Assembly (NCBI RefSeq): GCF_001509405.1
Contig: NZ_CP011502.1
Location: 1,364,001-1,428,000, forward strand
Origin: Aeromicrobium erythreum
GTDB taxonomy: Bacteria > Actinomycetota > Actinomycetes > Propionibacteriales > Nocardioidaceae
DNA: 64,000 nucleotides
Direction: 5' to 3'
How positions within the stretch are numbered: position 1 is the stretch's first letter; every line of letters starts with the position of its first letter. The position numbers were made by a program, and so were the translations under genes. This document shows positions 40,754 through 49,797 of this stretch, piece by piece. Below the pieces are notes generated by a model. That model did not search any database. It was not told where the DNA came from and saw nothing but the letters and a program-made list of their open reading frames with translations.

Positions 40754-40784
40754 TTGACCTCGACCTTAGTCGAGGTTGTTCGCT
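40754..40784 (+). promoter_or_regulatory. SoxR-type operator-promoter between soxR and the MFS gene
   Basis: A perfect 8-bp inverted repeat ACCTCGAC-CTTA-GTCGAGGT (40757-40776) lies between -35 TTGACC (40754-40759) and a possible -10 TTCGCT (40779-40784). The 19-nt spacer is longer than normal, as in MerR-family-activated promoters. On the minus strand, TAAGGT inside the dyad could be the soxR -10, allowing autorepression. Confidence 0.7.
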
Positions 40785-40790
40785 CCTTCC

Positions 40791-42197
40791 ATGACCGCTG
40801 CGCCCGACGTCGACCCGTCCGCCCCCGCACCCAACCCCGACGAGCCGACGTCCATCTGGCGGGGCCGGCTCGGCCGGACGTCGCTCGGGCTCTTCTCGTT
40901 GGCGTTCCTGGTGGCCTTCGAGTCGCTCGCGGTCATCAGCGTCATGCCCGAGGTGGCGAGGTCGCTCGACGGCTTCGCCAGCTACGCGCTGGCGTTCGCC
41001 CTGCCGGTCGCGGTGAGCATCGTGTCGCGCACCGTCGCCGCACCGTGGATCGACCGCGTCGGACCACGCCCGGCGCTCGCCTGGGGCGTGGGCGTCTTCG
41101 CCGTCGGCCTCCTCGTGTGCGGCACGGCCGACTCGATGACCGGGTTCCTCGTCGGGCGGGCCGTGCAGGGGCTGGGCGACGGGCCGATCGGCGTGGCGCT
41201 GTGGGTCGTCGTCGCGCAGGAGTACCCGGAGCGGCTGCGTCCGCGTGCGCTCGCCGTCATGACGAGCGCCTGGACCGTGCCGGCCGTGGTGGGACCGGCC
41301 GCGGCGGCACTCCTCACGCACGTCGCCGGCTGGCGGGCGGTCTTCCTGCTCGGCCCGGTGCTCGCCGCCGCGAGCCTCGTCGTGGCGTGGCAGGCCCTCG
41401 GCGGCGATCGGGCGCACGGACGACGGTCGGACGATGCAATTACGGTCACGTCGTCGCCGCTCGCCGCGGTGGCGGCGACCGCGGCGGTCCTGCTCGTGTC
41501 GGTCGCGGGCCAGCGATCGGTCGCCGCGTGGCCCTGGCTGCTCGCCGCCGCGCTCGTGGTGCTGGTGGTCGCGGTCCGGCACCTGGTGCCGCCCCGCACC
41601 TGGACGGGTGGGCGAGGTCTGCCGTCGCTCATGAGCGCGCGGGCGCTCCTCATGTCGTCGTACTTCGGGGCGCAGGTGTACGTGCCGCTCGTCCTGGTGG
41701 AGCTGCGTGGCCTGTCCGTCGGGCAGGCCGGTGCGGCGATCTCGGGGACGGCCTTCACCTGGTGGCTGGGCGCGACCGCCGTGTCGCGACCCGAGCGGCT
41801 GGGCGCGGCGCTGGACCGCCCGCTCCGCCGTGCTCTCCTGGGTGGCCTGTCGATCGCGGCCGGTCTCTCGGCGGTGCTCCTGGCGCTGGTGCCGGCCGTT
41901 CCCGTGGTGCTCGTGGCCGCGGTGTGGCTGGTGGGCGGCTTCGGCATGGGCGTGCTGTCGTCGACGGTCGTCACCGAGATGCTCGGGAGGTGCGCCCCGG
42001 GCGAGGAGGCGGCGACGAGCGCGGCGATGGAGTCGAACGACTCGATCGCCGAGTCGGTCGCCCTGGCGCTCGGTGCCGCCGTGTTCGCAGGCTTGCTCAC
42101 CCACGGCCTCGGGACGGCCGTGCTCGTGGCCTTCGCCGTCCCCGCGGTCGGGGTCACGCTCGGCCTGCTGCTCCTCGGCCGCGGGTTCGCCCGCTGA
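40791..42197 (+). CDS. Major facilitator superfamily efflux transporter
   Basis: A 468-residue protein with about 14 membrane helices, which fits the drug:H+ antiporter-2 (14-helix) group. Visible landmarks are SLAFLVAFESLAVISVMPEVA in helix 1, GRAVQGLGDGPIGVALWVV (motif C region) and WRAVFLLGPVLAA. Start ATG 40791 falls 6 nt after the putative -10. Control by SoxR suggests export of redox-active compounds, perhaps self-made or environmental quinones or phenazines; the substrate is inferred only. Confidence 0.85.
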   Translation: MTAAPDVDPSAPAPNPDEPTSIWRGRLGRTSLGLFSLAFLVAFESLAVISVMPEVARSLDGFASYALAFALPVAVSIVSRTVAAPWIDRVGPRPALAWGVGVFAVGLLVCGTADSMTGFLVGRAVQGLGDGPIGVALWVVVAQEYPERLRPRALAVMTSAWTVPAVVGPAAAALLTHVAGWRAVFLLGPVLAAASLVVAWQALGGDRAHGRRSDDAITVTSSPLAAVAATAAVLLVSVAGQRSVAAWPWLLAAALVVLVVAVRHLVPPRTWTGGRGLPSLMSARALLMSSYFGAQVYVPLVLVELRGLSVGQAGAAISGTAFTWWLGATAVSRPERLGAALDRPLRRALLGGLSIAAGLSAVLLALVPAVPVVLVAAVWLVGGFGMGVLSSTVVTEMLGRCAPGEEAATSAAMESNDSIAESVALALGAAVFAGLLTHGLGTAVLVAFAVPAVGVTLGLLLLGRGFAR

Positions 42198-42262
42198 CCG
42201 GGCGGCCGGCCTCGGGTGTCTCGGCGTGGCGGACTGCGAGCGGGCACGCCCGACGACGCCGA

Positions 42263-42268
42263 TAGGCT
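42263..42268 (+). promoter_or_regulatory. -10 element of hom-thrC-thrB
   Basis: TAGGCT, 7 nt before GTG 42276. Confidence 0.55.
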
Positions 42269-42275
42269 GTCGCCC

Positions 42276-43592
42276 GTGAACACCGCCGCGCCGTCCGACC
42301 GACCCCTCAAGGTCGCCCTGCTGGGCTGCGGCGTCGTGGGGTCGGAGGTGGCCCGCCTGCTGACCCGCGACGGCGACGAGCTGGCGCGTCGGATCGGCGC
42401 CCCGATCGAGCTCGTCGGCATCGCCGTGCGCCGTCTCGGCCGTGCGCGCGACCTCGACCTCCCGGCCGAGCTGTTCACCACCGACGCGCACGCGCTGGTC
42501 GCCCGCGGCGACCTCGACGTCGTCGTGGAGGTCATCGGCGGCATCGAGCCGGCGCGCGAGCTGATCCTCGCCGCCCTGGAGCACGGTGCCTCCGTCGTCA
42601 CGGCCAACAAGGCGCTCCTCGCCGAGGACGGCGCCCACCTGTTCGAGGCCGCCGAGAAGGCCGAGCGCGACATCGCCTTCGAGGCGGCGGTGGCCGGCGC
42701 CATCCCGATCATCCGCCCGCTCCAGGAGTCGCTGGCGGGTGACGCCGTGCAGCGGGTGCTCGGCATCGTCAACGGGACCACCAACTTCATCCTCGACGCC
42801 ATGACCACGACGGGCGCCGGCTTCTCCGACGCGCTCGACGAGGCCCAGCGCCTCGGGTACGCGGAGGCCGACCCCACGGCCGACGTCGAGGGCTTCGACG
42901 CCGCCGCCAAGGCCGCGATCATCGCGTCGCTCGCGTTCCACACCCGCGTGACCATCGGCGACGTGCACCGCGAGGGCATCACCGACGTCACCGCCGCCGA
43001 CGTCCGCTCGGCCGACGAGATGGGCTGCGTCGTCAAGCTGCTCGCGATCTGCGAGAAGATCAGCACGCCCGACGGCGATGCCGTGTCGGCTCGCGTCCAC
43101 CCCGCCATGATCGCGAAGAGCCACCCGCTCGCCAGCGTCCGCGGCGCGTTCAACGCCGTGTTCGTCGAGAGCGAGTCGGCCGGTCAGCTCATGTTCTACG
43201 GTCCGGGCGCCGGGGGCGCGCCCACGGCGAGCGCCGTGCTCGGCGACCTCGTCTCGGTCGCCCGTAACCGCCGCCAGGACGTGCACGGACCCGGTGACAC
43301 CGCGCACGCGGACCTCGACGTGCTCGACGTCGGCCGCGCCCGTACCCGCTACCACGTGTCGATCGACGTCGACGACCGCGCGGGCGTGCTCGCGTCGGTC
43401 GCCGACGCCTTCGCGCAGTACGACGTGTCGATCAAGACGGTCCGCCAGGAGGGCCACGGCTCCGACGCCCAGCTCGTCATCGTGACGCACGAGGCCGACG
43501 ACGCCGCGCTCGCCGCGACCGTCGAGGTGGTGCGCGCGCTCGACATGGTGCGCGACGTGTCGTCGGTCATGCGGGTCGAAGGCCTCAACTGA
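42276..43592 (+). CDS. hom: Homoserine dehydrogenase
   Basis: A 438-residue enzyme that reduces aspartate semialdehyde to homoserine. The NAD(P) motif [17 protein letters not shown] is followed by the catalytic domain ([29 protein letters not shown]). A C-terminal ACT domain (about 350-438) usually gives threonine feedback. It is first in hom-thrC-thrB, with 16 nt to thrC. Leaderless start GTG 42276. Confidence 0.97.
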   Translation: MNTAAPSDRPLKVALLGCGVVGSEVARLLTRDGDELARRIGAPIELVGIAVRRLGRARDLDLPAELFTTDAHALVARGDLDVVVEVIGGIEPARELILAALEHGASVVTANKALLAEDGAHLFEAAEKAERDIAFEAAVAGAIPIIRPLQESLAGDAVQRVLGIVNGTTNFILDAMTTTGAGFSDALDEAQRLGYAEADPTADVEGFDAAAKAAIIASLAFHTRVTIGDVHREGITDVTAADVRSADEMGCVVKLLAICEKISTPDGDAVSARVHPAMIAKSHPLASVRGAFNAVFVESESAGQLMFYGPGAGGAPTASAVLGDLVSVARNRRQDVHGPGDTAHADLDVLDVGRARTRYHVSIDVDDRAGVLASVADAFAQYDVSIKTVRQEGHGSDAQLVIVTHEADDAALAATVEVVRALDMVRDVSSVMRVEGLN

Positions 43593-43608
43593 TGAAGGAG
43601 TTCCGCTG

Positions 43609-44673
43609 ATGGCGCAGCCGTGGCGTGGTGTGCTCGAGGAGTACCGCGAGTGGCTCCCGGTCGACGAGGACACCCCGGTGATCTCGCTGGGCGAGGGCGG
43701 CACGCCGCTCGTCCACTCGGCCTGGCTGTCCTCGGTCGTCCAGGGCGACGTCTGGCTCAAGGTCGAGGGCGACAACCCGACGGGCTCCTTCAAGGACCGC
43801 GGCATGACGGCGGCCATCTCCGTGGCCGTCGGCGAGGGCGCGAAGGCCGTGGTGTGCGCGTCGACGGGCAACACGTCGGCGTCGATGACCGCCTACGCCG
43901 CTCGTGCCGGGCTCACCCCGATCGTGCTCGTCCCGCACGGCAAGATCGCGACCGGCAAGATGGCCCAGGCCGTCATGCACGGCGCGGAGGTCATCCAGGT
44001 GCGGGGCGGCTTCGACGAGTGCCTCCAGCTGTCGCGGGCCCTGGCCGACGAGTACCCGGTCGCGCTCGTGAACTCGGTCAACCCGGTGCGGCTCCAGGGC
44101 CAGAAGACCGCGGCGTTCGAGATCGTCGACGTCCTCGGCGACGCCCCCGACGTGCACGTGCTCCCGGTCGGCAACGCCGGCAACATCTCCGCCTACTGGA
44201 TGGGCTACCGCGAGTACGCCGACGCCGGTCTCGCCACGCACCGTCCGCGGATGTGGGGCTTCCAGGCCGCCGGCGCCGCGCCGCTCGTCCGTGGCGAGGC
44301 CGTGGCGCGTCCCGAGACGGTCGCCACGGCGATCCGCATCGGCAACCCGGCGTCGTGGCAGCTGGCCATCGAGGCGCGCGACACGTCCGGCGGCCGCATC
44401 GACGCCGTCACCGACGAGCAGATCCTCGACGCGCAGCGTCGCCTGGGTGCCCACGACGGCGTGTTCGTCGAGCCCGGGTCCGCGGCGGGGGTCGCGGGCC
44501 TCCTGGCCGCCGCCGAGGCGGGCGAGGTCGACCCGGGTCTGCGCATCGCCGTGACCGTGACGGGCCACGGCCTGAAGGACGTCGAGACGGCGCTGTCGGG
44601 CGTGGAGTCCGTGGTCGACTCCGTCATCGACGCCGACGTGCACGACGCCGCGGCCGCCGCCGGCCTGGCCTGA
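43609..44673 (+). CDS. thrC: Threonine synthase
   Basis: A 354-residue PLP enzyme that converts O-phosphohomoserine to threonine. Lys62 in [11 protein letters not shown] binds the cofactor, with [17 protein letters not shown] as the phosphate-binding loop segment and [16 protein letters not shown] following. It belongs to the short ThrC class. AAGGAG sits 8 nt before ATG 43609, one of the few internal genes with a strong ribosome site. Confidence 0.97.
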   Translation: MAQPWRGVLEEYREWLPVDEDTPVISLGEGGTPLVHSAWLSSVVQGDVWLKVEGDNPTGSFKDRGMTAAISVAVGEGAKAVVCASTGNTSASMTAYAARAGLTPIVLVPHGKIATGKMAQAVMHGAEVIQVRGGFDECLQLSRALADEYPVALVNSVNPVRLQGQKTAAFEIVDVLGDAPDVHVLPVGNAGNISAYWMGYREYADAGLATHRPRMWGFQAAGAAPLVRGEAVARPETVATAIRIGNPASWQLAIEARDTSGGRIDAVTDEQILDAQRRLGAHDGVFVEPGSAAGVAGLLAAAEAGEVDPGLRIAVTVTGHGLKDVETALSGVESVVDSVIDADVHDAAAAAGLA

Positions 44674-44684
44674 GCGGCGCCGTC

Positions 44685-45578
44685 GTGGTCGACCAGCCGT
44701 TCCGCCGCGGGCCCGTGACGGTCCGCACGCCCGCCAGCAGCGCCAACCTCGGTCCGGGGTTCGACGCCCTCGGGCTCGCGCTCGACGTGCACGACGAGCT
44801 GACCGCCGAGGTCGTCCCCGGCGACGGTCTCGAGGTCGTCGTGGAGGGCGAGGCCGCCGACGAGGTGCCGCGCGACGAGCGCCACCTCGTGGTCCGTTCG
44901 CTCGACGCCGCCCTCGACCTCATGGGCGTGCGACGTCCGGGGTTGCGGCTCACGTGCCGCAACGTGGTGCCGCACGGGCGGGGGATGGGCTCGTCGTCGG
45001 CCGCGATCGTCGGCGGCATCGTGCTCGCGAAGGCACTCGTCGACGGTGTGGAGCCGCTCGACGACCGGGCGACGCTGCAGCTCGCCCAGGACATCGAGGG
45101 TCACCCCGACAACGTCGCCGCAGCCCTCCTCGGCGGCCTGACGATCGCGTGGATCGACGGCTTCGCCGCCGAGGCGGTCCGCCTCGACGTCACCGTCCCG
45201 CTGACCCTCTTCGTGCCGCCGGAGCCGGTCTCGACCGAGGCCGCGCGCGGCCTGCTCCCCGACGTGGTCAGCCACGCCGACGCCGCGACGAACGCCGGCC
45301 GTGCCGCGCTGCTCGTGGCGGCGCTGACGCAGGCGCCCGAGCGGCTCGCGTCGGCCACGGAGGACCTCCTGCACCAGCAGTACCGCGCCGGCGCGATGCC
45401 GGACTCCTACCGCCTGGTCCGCAGCCTGCGCGTCGACGGCGTGCCGGCGGTCATCTCCGGTGCCGGGCCCACGGTGCTCGCCTTCGCCCGGGGTGTCACG
45501 GACGCCGTCCCCGACGGCTGGAGGGTGCTCGAGGTCGACGTCGCCGACCGCGGTGCCCACGTCGTCCCGACGTCCTGA
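44685..45578 (+). CDS. thrB: Homoserine kinase
   Basis: A 297-residue GHMP kinase that phosphorylates homoserine. The opening VTVRTPASSANLGPGFDALG and the ATP-binding PHGRGMGSSSAAIVGG motif are diagnostic. The C-terminal VISGAGPTVLAFA closes the fold. GTG 44685, 11 nt after thrC, is the likely start, though the ribosome site is poor and translation may be coupled to thrC. Confidence 0.95.
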   Translation: MVDQPFRRGPVTVRTPASSANLGPGFDALGLALDVHDELTAEVVPGDGLEVVVEGEAADEVPRDERHLVVRSLDAALDLMGVRRPGLRLTCRNVVPHGRGMGSSSAAIVGGIVLAKALVDGVEPLDDRATLQLAQDIEGHPDNVAAALLGGLTIAWIDGFAAEAVRLDVTVPLTLFVPPEPVSTEAARGLLPDVVSHADAATNAGRAALLVAALTQAPERLASATEDLLHQQYRAGAMPDSYRLVRSLRVDGVPAVISGAGPTVLAFARGVTDAVPDGWRVLEVDVADRGAHVVPTS

Positions 45579-45632
45579 ACGACGGCCCTGACCGCGCTCG
45601 TCGGGGGCGGATCGAGCGGCCGAGGGCACTGC

Positions 45633-45764
45633 TAGAGTGACGGACGTCGGTGTGGATCCCGTTCCCCGACACGTGTACGTCCGCCCGCCGTCGGCGGGTG
45701 GCCACGGTGCCCCGGTCTTCGCCGGAGGGCCTGTGGCGCCCCCTCCCACCCAGGAAGCATCCTC
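45633..45764 (+). promoter_or_regulatory. rho promoter and 5-prime leader
   Basis: TAGAGT (45633-45638) is a good -10, giving a leader of about 120 nt before GTG 45765. The leader contains a CCCGCC/GGCGGG hairpin (about 45692-45706) and CAGGAAG near the start. It also holds an open frame from GTG 45673 whose TGA overlaps the rho start codon. Rho leaders are often autoregulated by termination; this one could be, but nothing proves it. Confidence 0.45.
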
Positions 45765-47678
45765 GTGACCGACACCCCCACTGACCAGTCTGCGTCCCCG
45801 TCGGCGGAGCCGGCCTCCGCCGCCCCCGCCAAGCCCGCCCGTCGCTCGGGCGGCGCGCTCGGGGGCAAGGTCCTCGCCGAGCTGCGCGAGATCGCGTCCG
45901 GCCTCGGCATCAGCGACGCCGGCAAGCTGCGCAAGGGCGAGCTGATCGACGCCATCAAGGCCGCCCGTGGCGAGAGCGCCCCGAGCGCCGTCCAGGCCGC
46001 CCCCGCCCAGCAGGCACCCCAGCAGGTCGAGCCGACCGCGCCGGAGAAGGCCCAGGGCGCGAAGCCCCAGGTCGAGAAGGACGAGAAGCCCCAGGGCGCA
46101 CCTGCTGCCGAGGAGCAGGCGCGCGAGACCCCGCGCGGCCGCGGACGTCGCGCCCAGGGCGCCCCGTCGCAGGACGGCCAGCCCCAGGACGCCCAGGGCA
46201 AGGACGCCCAGGGCAAGGACGAGCAGAACCGCGGCCAGGGCAAGGGCCAGGGCCCGAAGAACGGCAACCAGCGCACCAAGAACGACGGGCAGCGCGACGG
46301 CCAGAAGAACGCTGAGCAGCAGAAGAACACCGAGAACCAGAAGAACGGCGACGGTCAGAAGAACGACGACCAGCGCCGCGGCGACCAGCAGCGCAAGGGC
46401 GACCAGCAGGGCGGCCAGGACGCCCCGCAGAAGAACGGCCAGCGCGGCGTCGACCCGCAGGCGGCCGACGACGACGAGGCCGGCGGACGTCGTCGCAACC
46501 GTCGCGGTCGCAACCGCGGCGGCCGCGGTGCCGACGGCGAGCCCACCTACACCGAGGACGACGTGCTGGTCCCCGCGGCCGGCATCCTCGACATCCTCGA
46601 CAACTACGCCTTCGTGCGCACCACCGGCTACCTGCCGAGCGAGAACGACGTGTACGTCTCGCTGTCCATGGTCCGCAAGTGGGGTCTGCGCAAGGGCGAC
46701 GCGGTCACCGGCCAGGTGCGCCAGCCGCGCGAAGGCGAGCGCAAGGAGAAGTTCAACCCGATGGTGCGGGTCGACACCGTCAACGGGACGCCGCTGGAGG
46801 AGGCGCGCGGCCGCATCGAGTTCTCCTCCATGACGCCCGTGCACCCCGAGGAGCGTCTGGTCCTCGAGACCGACCCGACGGTCGTGACCACCCGCCTCAT
46901 CGACCTGTTCGCGCCCGTGGGCAAGGGACAGCGTCAGCTGGTCGTCTCGGAGCAGCGTGGTGGACGCTCGGCCCTCGTGCGCACCGTCGCCGACGCGCTG
47001 ACGGCCAACAACCCCGAGTGCCACCTCATGGTCGTCCTGATCGACGAGCGCCCCGAGGAGGTCACGGAGCTGCAGCGCTCGGTCAAGGGCGAGGTCATCG
47101 CCTCGACCTTCGACCGTCCGGCCGCCGACCACACGACGGTGGCCGAGCTCGCCATCGAGCGTGCGAAGCGTCTGGTCGAGCTGGGTCACGACGTCGTCGT
47201 CCTGCTCGACTCCCTCACGCGGCTCGGCCGGGCCTACCACCAGGCGTCCACGGCCTCGAGCCGGATGGCCGGCGCGGTCGACGCGGCCGCCCTGCACCCG
47301 GTCAAGACGTTCTTCGGCGCGGCGCGCAACGCCGAGGACGGCGGCTCGCTGACGATCCTCGCGACGGCGCTGGCGGGCACGTCGTCCGTGGTCGACGAGG
47401 CCGTGCTGGAGGAGATCGACGGCGCCGCCAACAGCGTGCTGCGCCTGCAGGTCGACGAGAACCAGCAGGTCTTCCCGGCCGTCGACATCGCCGGCTCGCG
47501 CACCAACCACGAGGAGCTGCTGCTCGACGAGCAGGAGCTCGACATCCTCGTCGCCACGCGCCGGGCCCTGGTCGGGCGCAGCCCGCAGCAGGTCCTCGAC
47601 ACGGTCGTCGGGCGGCTGGAGAAGACCGGCAGCAACGCCGAGCTGCTCCTCGCGCTCCAGCGCAGCCCCCTGGCCTGA
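45765..47678 (+). CDS. rho: Transcription termination factor Rho with substituted ATPase residues
   Basis: A 637-residue Rho at its canonical locus. An N-terminal SAP-like Rho_N motif (about 30-70) is followed by a disordered Gln/Asn/Lys/Gly-rich insert (about 75-250, with QKN-type repeats), the RNA-binding domain (DDVLVPAAGILDILDNYAFVR onward), and the RecA-type core. DERPEEVTELQRSVKGEV and VVVLLDSLTRLGRAYH are conserved. The catalytic positions are not: the P-loop reads SEQRGGRSA (395-403) where PPKAGKTT is expected, so both lysines are arginine (398, 401). The R-loop lysine is Asp552, and the arginine fingers are Gln568 and Asn581. The reading frame is intact, with normal codon use. Either ATP hydrolysis works differently or this Rho is not an active motor. 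Confidence 0.9.
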   Translation: MTDTPTDQSASPSAEPASAAPAKPARRSGGALGGKVLAELREIASGLGISDAGKLRKGELIDAIKAARGESAPSAVQAAPAQQAPQQVEPTAPEKAQGAKPQVEKDEKPQGAPAAEEQARETPRGRGRRAQGAPSQDGQPQDAQGKDAQGKDEQNRGQGKGQGPKNGNQRTKNDGQRDGQKNAEQQKNTENQKNGDGQKNDDQRRGDQQRKGDQQGGQDAPQKNGQRGVDPQAADDDEAGGRRRNRRGRNRGGRGADGEPTYTEDDVLVPAAGILDILDNYAFVRTTGYLPSENDVYVSLSMVRKWGLRKGDAVTGQVRQPREGERKEKFNPMVRVDTVNGTPLEEARGRIEFSSMTPVHPEERLVLETDPTVVTTRLIDLFAPVGKGQRQLVVSEQRGGRSALVRTVADALTANNPECHLMVVLIDERPEEVTELQRSVKGEVIASTFDRPAADHTTVAELAIERAKRLVELGHDVVVLLDSLTRLGRAYHQASTASSRMAGAVDAAALHPVKTFFGAARNAEDGGSLTILATALAGTSSVVDEAVLEEIDGAANSVLRLQVDENQQVFPAVDIAGSRTNHEELLLDEQELDILVATRRALVGRSPQQVLDTVVGRLEKTGSNAELLLALQRSPLA

Positions 47679-47686
47679 GCACGCCC

Positions 47687-47722
47687 CGACGGGCCCGCCG
47701 ACCACGGTCGGCGGGCCCGTCG
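47687..47722 (+). terminator. Terminator of rho
   Basis: A perfect 17-bp stem (CGACGGGCCCGCCGACC with its complement) starting 9 nt after the rho stop. No T-tract. Confidence 0.85.
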
Positions 47723-47783
47723 TGCGTGCCACGGACGGCCGGCGCGGCCCGCGCGCTGGTCTGCGACGGGTGGACCGCGTCCC

Positions 47784-47789
47784 TAGGAT
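47784..47789 (+). promoter_or_regulatory. -10 element of the glutathione-peroxidase gene
   Basis: TAGGAT, 6 nt before GTG 47796. Confidence 0.55.
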
Positions 47790-47795
47790 GGCGAC

Positions 47796-48278
47796 GTGAC
47801 CACTGCCTACGACTTCACCGCCACGACCATCGACGGCGCTCCGCGGGACCTCTCCGACTACCGGGGGAAGGTCCTGCTCGTCGTGAACACCGCCACGCAG
47901 TGCGGCTTCACCCCGCAGCTGACGGGCCTGGAGGAGCTGTACAGCCGGTACGCCGACCGCGGCCTCGTGGTCCTCGGCTTCCCGTGCGACCAGTTCGGCC
48001 ACCAGAACCCCGACTCCGACGAGGACACGGCCGCCTTCTGCCAGAAGAACTACGGCGTGAGCTTCCCGATGTTCTCCCAGGTCGACGTCAACGGCGACGA
48101 CGCGCACCCGCTGTACCGTTGGCTGCGCTCGGAGAAGGGCGGGGTGCTCGGCAGCAAGATCAAGTGGAACTTCACCAAGTTCCTGGTCGACTCCGAGGGC
48201 AACGTCGTGAAGCGCTACGGCTCGACGACGAAGCCCGAGAAGATCGCCGACGACGTCGAGGCGCTGCTGCCGGCCTGA
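47796..48278 (+). CDS. Glutathione peroxidase family protein (thiol peroxidase)
   Basis: A 160-residue thioredoxin-fold peroxidase. The active site [11 protein letters not shown] uses Cys36 in place of selenocysteine. [11 protein letters not shown] supplies the active-site Gln and Cys64; Cys82 may be the resolving cysteine. [10 protein letters not shown] provides the Trp/Asn of the catalytic tetrad. Actinomycetes lack glutathione, so it probably uses thioredoxin. Confidence 0.92.
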   Translation: MTTAYDFTATTIDGAPRDLSDYRGKVLLVVNTATQCGFTPQLTGLEELYSRYADRGLVVLGFPCDQFGHQNPDSDEDTAAFCQKNYGVSFPMFSQVDVNGDDAHPLYRWLRSEKGGVLGSKIKWNFTKFLVDSEGNVVKRYGSTTKPEKIADDVEALLPA

Positions 48279-48414
48279 CCTCGTAGCGCGGCTGCTGCCT
48301 GGGGAACAACCGAGGGGCGGTGGCGGTTGTACGAGGTGCCCCTGGCACAATCGATCCCCGGTCCTGGTTCACGGTCCGCACCCGCGGCCCGACCCAGCAC
48401 CACGAGAGGACACC

Positions 48415-48621
48415 ATGAAGCGCGACATCCACCCCGAGTACGTCGAGACCCAGGTCACCTGCACCTGTGGCAACTCGTTCACCACCCGCAGCACCGCCAC
48501 GGAGGGCACCCTCCGCGCCGACGTGTGCTCGGCCTGCCACCCGTTCTACACGGGCAAGCAGAAGATCCTCGACACCGGCGGCCGCGTGGCCCGGTTCGAG
48601 AAGCGCTACGGCAAGAAGTAG
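48415..48621 (+). CDS. rpmE: 50S ribosomal protein bL31, zinc-binding form
   Basis: A 68-residue ribosomal protein that bridges the two subunits. The four zinc ligands are Cys16, Cys18, Cys38 and Cys41, so this is the C-plus form that is replaced under zinc limitation in many bacteria. GAGAGGACACC precedes ATG 48415. A CACAAT box (48346-48351) suggests a leader of about 60 nt. It heads the rpmE-prfA-prmC series. Confidence 0.97.
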   Translation: MKRDIHPEYVETQVTCTCGNSFTTRSTATEGTLRADVCSACHPFYTGKQKILDTGGRVARFEKRYGKK

Positions 48622-48729
48622 CTCCTCTCCGACGCCGACCCGATCCCTCGCGGACGGGTCGGCGTCGTCGTACGTCCGGGCGCGGTGCGCCGGCGAGACC
48701 GTGGGCGCGAGGTAGCAGAGAGGACCAGC

Positions 48730-49797
48730 ATGTTCGAGGCCGTCGAGGCGCTGCTGTCCGAGCACGCCGAGCTCGAGCGACAGATGTCGGACCCTGCGAC
48801 GCACGCCGACCCGGCGCGGGCCAAGAAGGTCGGGCGCCGCTACGCCGAGCTCGGTGCGGTCGTGCGTACCTACCGCGCCTGGCAGCAGTCCGGTGACGAC
48901 CTCGAGGCCGCCCGTGAGCTCGAGCTGGTCGAGGACGCGGCCGAGCTGGCCGCCCAGCGCGCGGAGCTGGAGGAGCGGCTGCAGCGGCTGCTCGTGCCGC
49001 GCGACCCCGCCGACGACAAGGACGTCATCCTCGAGGTGAAGGGCGGCGAGGGCGGCGAGGAGTCGGCGCTGTTCGCCGGCGACCTGCTGCGCATGTACAC
49101 GCGCTTCGCCGAGACGAAGGGCTGGCGGGTCGAGATCATCGACGCCACCGAGTCGGCGCTCGGGGGCTACAAGTCGGTCACGGCCTCGGTGGCGGCGAAG
49201 GGCACCCCCGAGCCCGGGCAGGCGCCCTACGCGCTGCTGAAGTTCGAGGGCGGCGTCCACCGCGTGCAGCGTGTCCCCGTCACCGAGTCCCAGGGCCGCA
49301 TCCACACGTCGGCCGCCGGGGTCCTCGTGCTGCCCGAGGCCGAGGACGTCGACGTCCAGGTCAACGACGCCGACCTGCGCATCGATGTGTTCCGCTCGTC
49401 CGGGCCCGGAGGCCAGAGCGTCAACACCACCGACTCGGCCGTGCGCATCACCCATCTCCCGACCGGTCTCGTGGTGAGCTGCCAGAACGAGAAGAGCCAG
49501 CTCCAGAACAAGGAGCAGGCGCTGCGCATCCTGCGCTCGCGCCTGCTCGAGGCGGCACAGGCCGCGGCCGACGCCGAGGCGTCCGACGCGCGGCGCTCGC
49601 AGATCCGCACGGTCGACCGCTCCGAGCGCGTGCGCACCTACAACTTCCCCGAGAACCGCGTCTCCGACCACCGCACCGGGTTCAAGACCTACAACCTCGA
49701 CGCCGTCATGGACGGCGCGCTCGACGACGTCATCGGCTCGCTCGTCGACGCCGACCTCGCCGAGCGGCTCGAGACCGCCGACGGGTCCCGCGCATGA
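48730..49797 (+). CDS. prfA: Peptide chain release factor 1
   Basis: A 355-residue factor that releases peptides at UAA and UAG. The GGQ loop is [20 protein letters not shown]. The codon-recognition region is within domain 2 ([19 protein letters not shown]). GAGAGGACCAGC precedes ATG 48730. The stop overlaps the start of prmC, whose product methylates the GGQ glutamine. Confidence 0.97.
   Translation: MFEAVEALLSEHAELERQMSDPATHADPARAKKVGRRYAELGAVVRTYRAWQQSGDDLEAARELELVEDAAELAAQRAELEERLQRLLVPRDPADDKDVILEVKGGEGGEESALFAGDLLRMYTRFAETKGWRVEIIDATESALGGYKSVTASVAAKGTPEPGQAPYALLKFEGGVHRVQRVPVTESQGRIHTSAAGVLVLPEAEDVDVQVNDADLRIDVFRSSGPGGQSVNTTDSAVRITHLPTGLVVSCQNEKSQLQNKEQALRILRSRLLEAAQAAADAEASDARRSQIRTVDRSERVRTYNFPENRVSDHRTGFKTYNLDAVMDGALDDVIGSLVDADLAERLETADGSRA

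Noticed and set aside
40302..43874. Minus-strand open frame of about 1190 codons opposite the MFS gene and hom
   Set aside because: It is a shadow of plus-strand genes; only its far C-terminal part region overlaps soxR in another frame.
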